From an uncultured bacterium (GTDB taxonomy: Bacteria > Bacillota_I > Bacilli_A > RF39 > UBA660), in NCBI GenBank assembly GCA_905215635.1, contig CAJMQX010000029.1, positions 1 to 7,442 of the forward strand: DNA of 7,442 bases, given 5' to 3'. The translations under genes and the position numbers were made by a program. Below, one piece after another: positions 1 through 5,954 of this stretch. The notes under the pieces are model-generated. The model worked only from the letters and a program-made list of their open reading frames with translations, did not search any database and had not been told where the DNA came from. Within the stretch, counting starts at the first letter, position 1; each line of letters starts with the position of its first letter.

Positions 1-393
1 GAAGAAGTTATGGATGTTTTATCACAATACGATATTACTGTTGAAAAATATGATAAATATAGCTATTTAGAAGAAAGATTTTTATTTCTTAGAAAATTAC
101 TTGTTATTAGAGGATTAGAATTACCTAGTGAACCAAAAGAAGTTAGTGTATCATTAGATGATTTCATTTATGTTATCGAAAATATTCGTGATAATGACAT
201 TGATAAGATTGAAAGTGAAGAAATATCTTATAATTTTGATGGAGATGAAGAATTTTATAATACAGATGCTGAAGATGAGTATTCTTTAGATTTTGCAATA
301 ATAGAAAGAAAAAAGCTTTATGAACAAGCAATTGAAGAATTTAAAGAAAAATACCAAACTAATGATAGTATGACTAGAAAATTATCTTTATAA
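1..393 (+). CDS. Unrecognised acidic protein, C-terminal part (5' end outside the window)
   Basis: The reading frame is open from the first base of the window and stops with TAA at 391-393. The first in-frame ATG is at 10, but only nine bases precede it, they show no clear ribosome site, and they are themselves in frame (Glu-Glu-Val). I therefore read this as the tail of a longer protein, although a start at 10 (127 codons) cannot be excluded. The visible part is soluble-looking and has no membrane segment. A mixed N-terminal part (residues 10-45 from the ATG) is followed by a stretch dense in Asp and Glu (about residues 55-95) and a charged, probably helical C-terminus ending in Lys-Leu-Ser-Leu. 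I do not recognise a family. It converges with the yugP-like gene and shares a terminator with it. Confidence 0.7.
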   Translation, partial: EEVMDVLSQYDITVEKYDKYSYLEERFLFLRKLLVIRGLELPSEPKEVSVSLDDFIYVIENIRDNDIDKIESEEISYNFDGDEEFYNTDAEDEYSLDFAIIERKKLYEQAIEEFKEKYQTNDSMTRKLSL

Positions 394-407
394 AATGTAG
401 AATTTAA

Positions 408-446
408 AAGCCCGTTTCTTATATAGAAGCGGGTTTATTATTTTTA
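408..446 (+). terminator. Bidirectional intrinsic terminator between convergent genes
   Basis: An 11-bp stem pairs 408-418 with 426-436 around a 7-base loop (TTATATA). It includes two G-U pairs and a GC-rich core (CCCG with CGGG). On the plus strand a T-rich tail follows (437-446, TTATTATTTTT-like), which suits termination of the gene ending at 393. Read on the minus strand, the same hairpin is followed by CTTTTAAATT, so it can also end the cysS-yugP transcript, whose last stop codon is at 455-457. The minus-strand version has the weaker T-tract. Confidence 0.85.
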
Positions 447-454
447 TTTTACGA

Positions 455-1150
455 TTAGTTATCATCTCTGCCAACAACTATTAGAGCTAATCTTAATATT
501 TGAAGTAATGATGACATAAGTGAAGCAACATAAGTGAATGCTGCTGCTCTTAACATAGTCTTAGAATCTCCTGACTCATAATCATTTAAAATATTTAGAC
601 GTTTTAATTCTTTTCCAGCACGAGATGAAGCATTAAATTCAACAGGTAAAGTTACTAATTGGAATAGGAGAATGGCTAATAAGAGATATAGGCCAAACTT
701 AGCTAGACCAACAACGTTGAAAATTAGACCAATTACTACGACAATGTAACCAAACTTTGATGAAAAGTTTACAAAAGGAACAAGAGATCTTCTTATTTTT
801 AGAAAACGATATCCTGTTTTATCTTGAATAGCATGACCACATTCGTGAGCAGCTACGGATACTGAAGCAATAGAGTCTCCTTCATATATTTCTCTTGATA
901 AATTAACAGTTTTTCTTTGAGGATCATAGTAGTCAGTTAATTCTCCAGGCACTTTATTTATCTTAACATTTTCTAATCCATTAGCATCTAGAATTTGTCT
1001 TGCTGTTTCATAACCAGTATTTTTTTTGGTTGTAGGAACATTTTTATATTTTTGATAACTAATTTTAATAAAGATTTGGGCAACAAAGGTAATTATTATT
1101 CCTAATAGAGGAAGACCATAATTAATCATGAAATAATAATTATAATCCAT
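455..1150 (-). CDS. yugP: YugP-like membrane zinc metallopeptidase (Zn_peptidase_2 family)
   Basis: This 231-residue protein belongs to the family of putative neutral zinc metallopeptidases typified by Bacillus subtilis YugP, at about the usual length. The zinc-binding HExxH motif is His-Glu-Cys-Gly-His at residues 102-106, within an Ala-Ala-His-Glu-Cys-Gly-His-Ala-Ile-Gln context typical of the family. A conserved Glu at 171 (Val-Glu-Phe-Asn-Ala-Ser) is a plausible third zinc ligand by family analogy. Hydrophobic segments lie at about 7-29, 133-149, 152-169 and 203-227, so it is an integral membrane protein. Its substrates are not known. The ATG shares one base with the cysS stop codon (TAATG), and GAGGTGA lies inside the last codons of cysS at good spacing, so translation is probably coupled to cysS. 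It ends at the shared terminator at 408-446. Family assignment is firm; the physiological role is open. Confidence 0.93.
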   Translation of the reverse strand: MDYNYYFMINYGLPLLGIIITFVAQIFIKISYQKYKNVPTTKKNTGYETARQILDANGLENVKINKVPGELTDYYDPQRKTVNLSREIYEGDSIASVSVAAHECGHAIQDKTGYRFLKIRRSLVPFVNFSSKFGYIVVVIGLIFNVVGLAKFGLYLLLAILLFQLVTLPVEFNASSRAGKELKRLNILNDYESGDSKTMLRAAAFTYVASLMSSLLQILRLALIVVGRDDN

Positions 1151-2568
1151 TATTTAGTCACCTCATAGGTTGTTCCTTCACGAGTATCTTTTAGAATAAT
1201 ACCTTTATCTTGTAGTTCTTTTCTAATAGAATCTGCTAATGCATAATCTTTATTTTTCTTTGCAGTATTTCTCTTTTCAATCATATCTTCAATATAAGAT
1301 ACTAAGTCGGCATCAATAGTGTCTTTTTGACTTAGATCTGCAGGTTCTTCTTTTAACAAGTCAAGAGATAGAACTTTATCAAATGATTCTACTAAAGATA
1401 ATTTAGTGTTATCATTTAAATCGCTTTTTAGAACATCAAATAGAACAGTTAATGCATTAGAAGTATTTAAATTGTCTGATAATGCTTGTTTAAATTTTTC
1501 ATTATATTTATCAAATTCTTCTTTAGAGATAGGACTATCATCTTTTTTAAGAGATCTTACTTTTGATAAGATTTTATTATATGTATTGTTAGCAATATCT
1601 AGTGATTCATAAGTAAATACTAGTTGTTTTTTATAGTGTGATTGTAAGCAGAATAAACGATACGCTAATGGATTATATCCTTTATTTATTAATAGATCTA
1701 CTGTTAAGAAGTCACCATGTGATTTACTCATTTTACCAGATTGGTCATTTAAGTGTTCAGTATGTACCCAATAATTACACCATTTGTGACCGATATAACT
1801 TTCTGTTTGAGCTATTTCGTTAGTATGATGAGGGAAGATATTATCAACACCACCACAATGAATATCAAGATGTTCTCCAAGATATTTTAATGAAATACAT
1901 GAACATTCAATATGCCATCCAGGATATCCTAAGCCCCAAGGACTTTCCCATTTTAATTCTTGATCTTCAAACTTAGATTTAGTAAACCACAATACAAAGT
2001 CAGCTTTATTCTTCTTATTATCATCTTCTTCAACAGTGTCTCTTACACCAGATAATAATTCTTCAGCATTGTGATTAGTTAATTTGTAGTAATCATCTAA
2101 CTTTGATGTATCAAAGTAAACATTACCTGAAGCTATATAAGCATAACCTTTATCAAGTAATCCTTGAATTACTTTGATATACTCAGGTATTTGAGTAGTA
2201 GCAGGCACAACAGTTTCTGGCCATTTTATATTTAGTCTTTCACAGTCATGTTTAAAACAATCAGTATAATACTTAGCTATTTCAAGAACAGTCTTATGTT
2301 CTCTTTTAGCACCTTTAACCATTTTGTCTTCACCAGTATCAGCATCACTTGATAAATGACCAACATCAGTAATATTCATTACACGATTAACATGATATCC
2401 TAGATAATTAAGAGACTTTTCTAAAATATCTTCAGCAATATAAGTTCTTAGATTACCAATATGAGCATAATGATATACTGTTGGACCACAAGTATACATC
2501 TTAACTTCTTTTCCTTCATAAGGAACAAATTCCTCAATTTTCTTTGATAAAGTATTATAAATTTTCAT
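1150..2568 (-). CDS. cysS: Cysteinyl-tRNA synthetase
   Basis: This class I aminoacyl-tRNA synthetase charges tRNA-Cys with cysteine using ATP in the cytoplasm and is essential. The product is 472 residues, the normal length. The HIGH motif appears as His-Ile-Gly-Asn at 36-39 and KMSKS is intact at 279-283. The expected zinc ligands are present: Cys27 (CGPTVYH), Cys222 (WHIEC), His247 and Glu251 (FPHHTNE). The C-terminal part (about 320-472) is the helical anticodon-binding region and ends with the family-typical stretch ending Lys-Asp-Thr-Arg-Glu-Gly. I chose the ATG at 2568: GAGGAGG at 2576-2582 stands 7 bases from it but only 1 base from the alternative ATG at 2574, and the protein then begins Met-Lys-Ile-Tyr-Asn, as in homologues. 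The short leader leaves no room for a T-box. The yugP-like gene follows with a one-base overlap. Confidence 0.98.
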   Translation of the reverse strand: MKIYNTLSKKIEEFVPYEGKEVKMYTCGPTVYHYAHIGNLRTYIAEDILEKSLNYLGYHVNRVMNITDVGHLSSDADTGEDKMVKGAKREHKTVLEIAKYYTDCFKHDCERLNIKWPETVVPATTQIPEYIKVIQGLLDKGYAYIASGNVYFDTSKLDDYYKLTNHNAEELLSGVRDTVEEDDNKKNKADFVLWFTKSKFEDQELKWESPWGLGYPGWHIECSCISLKYLGEHLDIHCGGVDNIFPHHTNEIAQTESYIGHKWCNYWVHTEHLNDQSGKMSKSHGDFLTVDLLINKGYNPLAYRLFCLQSHYKKQLVFTYESLDIANNTYNKILSKVRSLKKDDSPISKEEFDKYNEKFKQALSDNLNTSNALTVLFDVLKSDLNDNTKLSLVESFDKVLSLDLLKEEPADLSQKDTIDADLVSYIEDMIEKRNTAKKNKDYALADSIRKELQDKGIILKDTREGTTYEVTK

Positions 2569-2575
2569 AAACATT

Positions 2576-2582
2576 CCTCCTC
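2576..2582 (-). promoter_or_regulatory. Ribosome binding site that decides the cysS start
   Basis: GAGGAGG on the minus strand is a near-perfect Shine-Dalgarno sequence. Its distance of 7 bases to the ATG at 2568 is ideal. The ATG at 2574 is separated from it by a single base and could hardly be used. Confidence 0.85.
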
Positions 2583-2594
2583 GAATTACTTATA

Positions 2595-2623
2595 ATTATA
2601 CCATTTATTATATTTTATGTAAA
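2595..2623 (-). promoter_or_regulatory. Sigma-A-type promoter of cysS-yugP
   Basis: On the minus strand the -35 box is TTTACA (2618-2623), followed by a 17-base spacer (2601-2617) and a consensus -10 box TATAAT (2595-2600). Transcription would begin near 2588, giving a leader of about 20 bases that contains only the ribosome site. This excludes a T-box riboswitch on this transcript. Confidence 0.78.
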
Positions 2624-2718
2624 CAAAATCCAATTAGAAAAGTATGTTTTATTTTGGGATAATTATGGTAATAATGAAATTAATATAAAAAGATATTTGT
2701 CAAATTACTAAGTTTATA

Positions 2719-2747
2719 TTGATTTAAAAATTAATGATATGTATACT
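2719..2747 (+). promoter_or_regulatory. Probable sigma-A-type promoter of gmk
   Basis: TTGATT (2719-2724), a 17-base spacer and TATACT (2742-2747) form a reasonable promoter. Its start site would be near 2754, just ahead of the AGGGATGTG ribosome site. The boxes are less perfect than those of cysS. A TTGTCA at 2697-2702 has no well-placed partner. Confidence 0.45.
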
Positions 2748-2766
2748 AATGATAGGGATGTGAATT

Positions 2767-3324
2767 ATGAAAAAAGGAAAATTTATTGTAATATCAGGGC
2801 CTTCTGGAGTAGGAAAAGGAACTATATGTAATAAACTTATAGATGATTTGTTAGCAGAATATTCTGTTTCTTATACTACTAGGGAACCTAGAGAAGGGGA
2901 AGTAGATGGTGTTAACTATAATTTTATTTCTAAAGAAGATTTTGAGAAGATGATAGGGAAAGGAGATTTCTTAGAATATAATTGTTATAATGGAAATTAT
3001 TATGGTACTTCTAAGGGATATGTGATGGATAAAGTTAACAACGGGATTAATGTTATTTTAGAAATAGATGTTAATGGGGCTAAAAATGTTAAGAAAATAT
3101 ACTCAGATGCTTTACTTATATATATAGCACCACCATCAATGGAAGAATTAGAAAAAAGACTTATTGGTAGGGGAACTGAAGATAAAGAGAAAATTAAGGC
3201 GCGATTAGAAATTGCTAAAGAAGAAATGAAACAAGTAAACATATATGATTATGTAGTAGTTAATAATGATTTAGATACTACAATAAATGAAGTTAGAAAC
3301 ATAATACTAGGATGGGTGAAATAA
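2767..3324 (+). CDS. gmk: Guanylate kinase
   Basis: This cytoplasmic enzyme phosphorylates GMP to GDP with ATP, an essential step in guanine nucleotide supply for RNA, DNA and (p)ppGpp. At 185 residues it is slightly short of the common 190-210 but complete. The P-loop Gly-Pro-Ser-Gly-Val-Gly-Lys-Gly is at 11-18. The GMP-binding region follows, with Ser35, the Thr-Thr-Arg-Glu-Pro-Arg motif (Arg39, Arg42), Tyr51, Glu70 and Tyr79, matching family residues that contact GMP. The lid and helical end contain Arg132, Arg135 and Arg146. The ATG is preceded by AGGGATGTG at workable spacing. The stop codon shares its last base with the ATG of the DUF1653 gene, so the two are one operon and probably translationally coupled. 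The rpoZ and yicC genes that often flank gmk in Bacillota are absent here. Confidence 0.98.
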   Translation: MKKGKFIVISGPSGVGKGTICNKLIDDLLAEYSVSYTTREPREGEVDGVNYNFISKEDFEKMIGKGDFLEYNCYNGNYYGTSKGYVMDKVNNGINVILEIDVNGAKNVKKIYSDALLIYIAPPSMEELEKRLIGRGTEDKEKIKARLEIAKEEMKQVNIYDYVVVNNDLDTTINEVRNIILGWVK

Positions 3325-3572
3325 TGGATAGAGTTATTCAAATAGGAAAGAAATATAAACATTTTAAAGGGAAGATGTATAAAGTATTAGATATTGTTTA
3401 TGATAGTGAGAGTAATAATGATGATGAATATAAAAAAGTAGTTATATATCAAGCTTTATATGGAGATAAACTTAAATGGGCTAGGCCTTATGATATGTTT
3501 AATAGTGAAGTAGACCATATTAAATATCCTGATGTTAAACAAAAATATCGCTTTGAAGAAGTAGATGAATAA
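3324..3572 (+). CDS. DUF1653 domain protein
   Basis: This small soluble protein of 82 residues consists almost entirely of one DUF1653 domain. The recognisable elements are Gly-Lys-Lys-Tyr-Lys-His-Phe-Lys-Gly (8-16), a Tyr-Lys-Val-Leu strand (19-22), Tyr-Gln-Ala-Leu-Tyr-Gly-Asp (42-48), Trp-Ala-Arg-Pro-Tyr-Asp-Met-Phe (52-59) and a closing Arg-Phe-Glu (76-78). The biochemical function of the family is unknown. I chose the ATG at 3324, which overlaps the gmk stop by one base (TAATG) and has GGTGA four bases upstream. An in-frame ATG at 3312 lies inside gmk and has no ribosome site. Pairing with gmk may simply reflect a shared promoter. Confidence 0.9.
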   Translation: MDRVIQIGKKYKHFKGKMYKVLDIVYDSESNNDDEYKKVVIYQALYGDKLKWARPYDMFNSEVDHIKYPDVKQKYRFEEVDE

Positions 3573-3687
3573 TTAAGAATATTTAGTAATGAGATAAACG
3601 ATATTCAATAACAAATTATATATAATAATAAATTATTTTTGACAGCATTTAATAGATAATACATGACGTATATTTTAGGAGTTAAAT

Positions 3688-4419
3688 ATGAAAAAGAAAA
3701 CTATAATGGGAATTTTAAGTGTATTTATTGTAATAATCTTAATAATAGGATATTTAGTAATAATAGATTTAAATCAAGAAAAAAAATTAAAACAAGAACT
3801 TGATGAAATTAATGACTTGGTAGGAGATAGTAATTCTTCTTTAGAAGAGATAGAGAAAAGATTAGATAAAACAGTTACTAAAGGGGACTACAAGATAGTA
3901 GAAAAAGCCTTTAAAAATTATTTAAAAGATAGTTTTAATAACGTTATTTTGATGATAGGATACTTATCTGATGAGAGAATTACTAGTATACTGACAGCTG
4001 ATAATTATAGAATAGATGGACCTGAATTTCTTAAAACTAAGAAATATATTATGGATACTAAAAATGGATTATTAGAATGTATGGATACTTATTATGAGAT
4101 GTTAACTGAGGAGAAGGCATTATCTTATATAGAAGGTAAGGGACTAGATGATTATTATATTGACTTTTATAAAGAAGAGATAATTGCTAATATAGAAGAA
4201 GAAAAAAAAGATAGAACATTAGAAAATTCAATTAATGAAGTAGTAAAGATGCTTGATACTACTAATGAGATTATAAATTTTCTTAGTGAAAATGCGGGTA
4301 AGTGGGAAATTATAGATAATAGTATTTCTTTTAGTAATGAGGAAGATACTAAAAAGTATAATCAAATGCTTACAGAGATTATACTTATTGATAGTGATAA
4401 TTTACCTTTTAGTAAATAA
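3688..4419 (+). CDS. Membrane-anchored protein of unknown function with an extracellular helical domain
   Basis: I do not recognise a family for this 243-residue protein. A short basic N-terminus (Met-Lys-Lys-Lys) is followed by one strongly hydrophobic segment at about 6-27. There is no lipobox Cys and no obvious signal-peptidase site, so it is best read as a signal anchor with the rest outside the cell. Residues 28-65 are highly charged and probably form a helix or coiled-coil stalk. The rest is predicted largely helical and acidic, with a more distinctive C-terminal stretch around Gly-Lys-Trp-Glu-Ile (204-208) and Ser-Ile-Ser-Phe (212-215). AGGAG at 3677-3681 stands 6 bases before the ATG, so the start is secure. 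The gene is 115 bases after the DUF1653 gene, with no clear terminator between them, and it converges on the dehydrogenase gene. Confidence 0.85.
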   Translation: MKKKTIMGILSVFIVIILIIGYLVIIDLNQEKKLKQELDEINDLVGDSNSSLEEIEKRLDKTVTKGDYKIVEKAFKNYLKDSFNNVILMIGYLSDERITSILTADNYRIDGPEFLKTKKYIMDTKNGLLECMDTYYEMLTEEKALSYIEGKGLDDYYIDFYKEEIIANIEEEKKDRTLENSINEVVKMLDTTNEIINFLSENAGKWEIIDNSISFSNEEDTKKYNQMLTEIILIDSDNLPFSK

Positions 4420-4429
4420 ATAGTCATTT

Positions 4430-4561
4430 AAAAAGATTATCTTTATAGATAAGTTTAGTATTATTATCAAGTTTTGTTATTTATCAATATTACTTGATAA
4501 TGATTTATATTTGTTTCTTAAATAGGAACTTTAACTTATTTTATATAGAGATAATCTTTTT
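4430..4561. repeat. Nested inverted repeats filling a convergent intergenic region; probable bidirectional terminator
   Basis: The outer arms 4430-4447 and 4544-4561 can pair over 18 bp with one G-U pair, including a perfect 13-bp core (AAAAAGATTATCT with its complement). An inner pair of perfect 10-bp arms (ATTATCAAGT at 4463-4472 and its complement at 4492-4501) lies inside. The left arm can also form a local hairpin: TTATCT (4437-4442), a TTAT loop and AGATAA (4447-4452). Read on the minus strand this hairpin is followed by TCTTTTT, which resembles a weak intrinsic terminator for the dehydrogenase. On the plus strand the outer right arm runs into seven T's (4557-4563), placed to terminate the gene ending at 4419. 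The arms end 10 bases after one stop codon and 3 bases before the other. A MITE-like remnant or small RNA is possible. Confidence 0.6.
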
Positions 4562-4564
4562 TTA

Positions 4565-5617
4565 TTATTTATTTATGTATTTTAACTCACCCATTTTTGA
4601 TGTAGGTACGAAACCTGGAGCTGATGATAAAACGTCAGGAATACGATTTACAATAGCAGCACATGTTAACTCTACAGTAGATGGTCTTGTGATAACTAAA
4701 TTAGTATTAGGTTCACCACAGATAGTCCAATCATTTTTATCGCAATCGTCTTTTCCATATACTTTACCAATACATTCAGTTTCTAATGTGATACCTTCTT
4801 TAGTAGTAGTAGTTACTATAGCACTCATACCAGTAGCGATACCACTTTTAATATCCATTTTTAAAGTATCTGAATGAATATCTTCATCAGAAAACATAGG
4901 AATACATTTTTGTGATTGACTAGTAACAGTTAATCCCAACTTATCACATAACCAGCCGTTAACATTCCACATATAACTTGGTAAGAATGTACCATTATTT
5001 ATAAGTTCATTTCTTTCTTCTTCAGAAATATTGTCAGCTGCTGCTACTTCTTTTTCAAATGCTTCCTTAGTTAGACCAGCACCATGAGCTTTTGCTAAGG
5101 CAATACCATAGTCTTCAACATTATAAGAAGAACTTCCTTTTATTTTAGTGATTTTTTGGGTACTACCTGCTAAAGTTGAAATAAGATTGCCCCAGAAAGC
5201 ATCCTGATAACCACTACCGGTAATGGTACAATTATTTTGTTTTGCTAAAGCGTCGATTTCAATAGTTATAGTAGGATTAGAATTCATTGGATAGAATGCC
5301 TCCTCACAAGTAGTTATTGCATTAACTCCATATTTAGCACATAACATTAAAGCATCTTTGACATCATTTAGTAAACTCATAGTAGTTACAATACAAATAT
5401 CAGCAGAAGTATTTTTAAATAATTCTTCGGCTTCATCATTAGAAGTTATTTTTACTCCTATGGGAGAACATCCTAATAATGTACTGATATCCTTACCAAT
5501 AATATCAGGATTAATATCGATTGCCCCGACAATTTCATAACCATTTTCTAAAGCATAACGCATTGTATACTTAGACATTTTTCCACATCCATATTGGATA
5601 ACTTTTATTTTATTCAT
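4565..5617 (-). CDS. NAD(P)-dependent oxidoreductase related to 2,4-diaminopentanoate dehydrogenase
   Basis: This 350-residue protein has an N-terminal Rossmann fold: Val-Ile-Gln-Tyr-Gly-Cys-Gly-Lys-Met at 6-14, with Asp34 ending the second strand in Ala-Ile-Asp-Ile-Asn-Pro. This is the dihydrodipicolinate-reductase-like group that includes 2,4-diaminopentanoate dehydrogenase (DAPDH) of clostridial ornithine fermentation. Further family-like blocks are Thr-Gly-Ser-Gly-Tyr-Gln-Asp at 133-139, Trp-Thr-Ile-Cys-Gly-Glu-Pro at 297-303 and, most telling, a C-terminal Thr-Arg-Pro-Ser-Thr-Val-Glu-Leu-Thr-Cys with Val-Asn-Arg-Ile-Pro-Asp (310-328) and Ala-Pro-Gly-Phe-Val (333-337). DAPDH oxidatively deaminates 2,4-diaminopentanoate, but no other ornithine-pathway gene is visible here, so the substrate is uncertain. 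GGAGG stands 8 bases before the ATG. Transcription is divergent from the CAT-like gene. Confidence 0.85.
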   Translation of the reverse strand: MNKIKVIQYGCGKMSKYTMRYALENGYEIVGAIDINPDIIGKDISTLLGCSPIGVKITSNDEAEELFKNTSADICIVTTMSLLNDVKDALMLCAKYGVNAITTCEEAFYPMNSNPTITIEIDALAKQNNCTITGSGYQDAFWGNLISTLAGSTQKITKIKGSSSYNVEDYGIALAKAHGAGLTKEAFEKEVAAADNISEEERNELINNGTFLPSYMWNVNGWLCDKLGLTVTSQSQKCIPMFSDEDIHSDTLKMDIKSGIATGMSAIVTTTTKEGITLETECIGKVYGKDDCDKNDWTICGEPNTNLVITRPSTVELTCAAIVNRIPDVLSSAPGFVPTSKMGELKYINK

Positions 5618-5638
5618 ATTTATTGCCTCCTTAGTTTA

Positions 5639-5666
5639 ATAATAACATATTTTTATCAATTGTTAA
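5639..5666 (-). promoter_or_regulatory. Probable promoter of the DAPDH-like gene, with extended -10
   Basis: On the minus strand the -35 box is TTAACA (5661-5666), the spacer is 16 bases and the -10 box is TATTAT (5639-5644). The -10 box is preceded by TG one base upstream (TGtTATTAT), the extended -10 form. The start would be near 5632, just ahead of the GGAGG ribosome site at 5626-5630. Confidence 0.55.
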
Positions 5667-5681
5667 GTTATTTCTATTAAC

Positions 5682-5711
5682 TTGACATTTTTTTCTTAAA
5701 TATTGTAATAT
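5682..5711 (+). promoter_or_regulatory. Candidate distal promoter upstream of the CAT-like gene
   Basis: A perfect TTGACA -35 box (5682-5687) is followed after 18 bases by TAATAT (5706-5711). The next full gene on this strand starts about 255 bases downstream, so a transcript from here would have a long leader. A second TTGACA at 5713-5718 has a TATAAT only 12 bases away, which is too close to form a promoter with it. Confidence 0.35.
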
Positions 5712-5768
5712 TTTGACAAGAAATGACATTTATAATTTAAGAAATGTACTTAATTTGGATGAGATAAA

Positions 5769-5852
5769 ATTTAGAAAAAAGATTTAATTAAGACGGAATG
5801 AGAATTAGAAAAGGATATTCAATTTAGACAAAAAGAGATTTAGATGAATACT
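5769..5852. repeat. Degenerate tandem repeat, about five units of 16-19 bases
   Basis: Units begin at about 5769, 5786, 5803, 5821 and 5838. Each opens with a version of ATTTAGA (ATTTAGA, AATTAAGA, AATTAGA, AATTTAGA, ATTTAGA) and continues with a purine-rich stretch. The AGA triplets are spaced 18, 16, 19 and 16 bases apart. The first and fourth units are the most alike. In DNA this AT-rich, part of the pattern may be chance. Confidence 0.35.
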
Positions 5853-5914
5853 ATTTAAATTTAATTTAAAATATTGTTTAGTTAGAACGAGTAAGAAATA
5901 TTATTTGTTTAAAC

Positions 5915-5943
5915 TTGTGTCAATATTTAGAATATGTTACAAT
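5915..5943 (+). promoter_or_regulatory. Probable proximal promoter of the CAT-like gene and dgkA
   Basis: The -10 box TACAAT (5938-5943) is preceded by TG one base upstream (TGtTACAAT, extended -10). A weak -35 box TTGTGT (5915-5920) lies at a 17-base spacing. The spacer contains a small palindrome, ATATT-TAG-AATAT (5923-5935), which could serve as an operator, but that is only a guess. The start would be near 5950. Confidence 0.5.
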
Positions 5944-5954
5944 TAAGGAGAGTA

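Noticed and set aside
1406..1823. Plus-strand ORFs inside cysS (1406-1612 and 1638-1823)
   Set aside because: They lie antisense to a fully conserved synthetase, have no ribosome sites and no recognisable protein features.
2583..2766. T-box riboswitch in front of cysS
   Set aside because: The near-consensus promoter at 2595-2623 leaves a leader of only about 20 bases, with no room for specifier and antiterminator elements.
3000..3242. Minus-strand ORF inside gmk
   Set aside because: It is a shadow of the conserved guanylate kinase frame, without a ribosome site.
3624..3640. Terminator after the DUF1653 gene
   Set aside because: The hairpin AATAA-TAAA-TTATT has only five A-T pairs and a short T run. 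Such structures are common by chance in sequence this AT-rich.
3639..3674. TTGACA at 3639-3644 as promoter of the anchored-protein gene
   Set aside because: No -10 box lies at 16-18 bases. GATAAT is only 10 bases away and TATATT is 24 away, so a functional promoter is not supported.
4494..4877. Plus-strand ORF of 127 codons at the dehydrogenase 3' end
   Set aside because: It is antisense to conserved C-terminal motifs of the dehydrogenase and starts inside the inverted-repeat region without a ribosome site.
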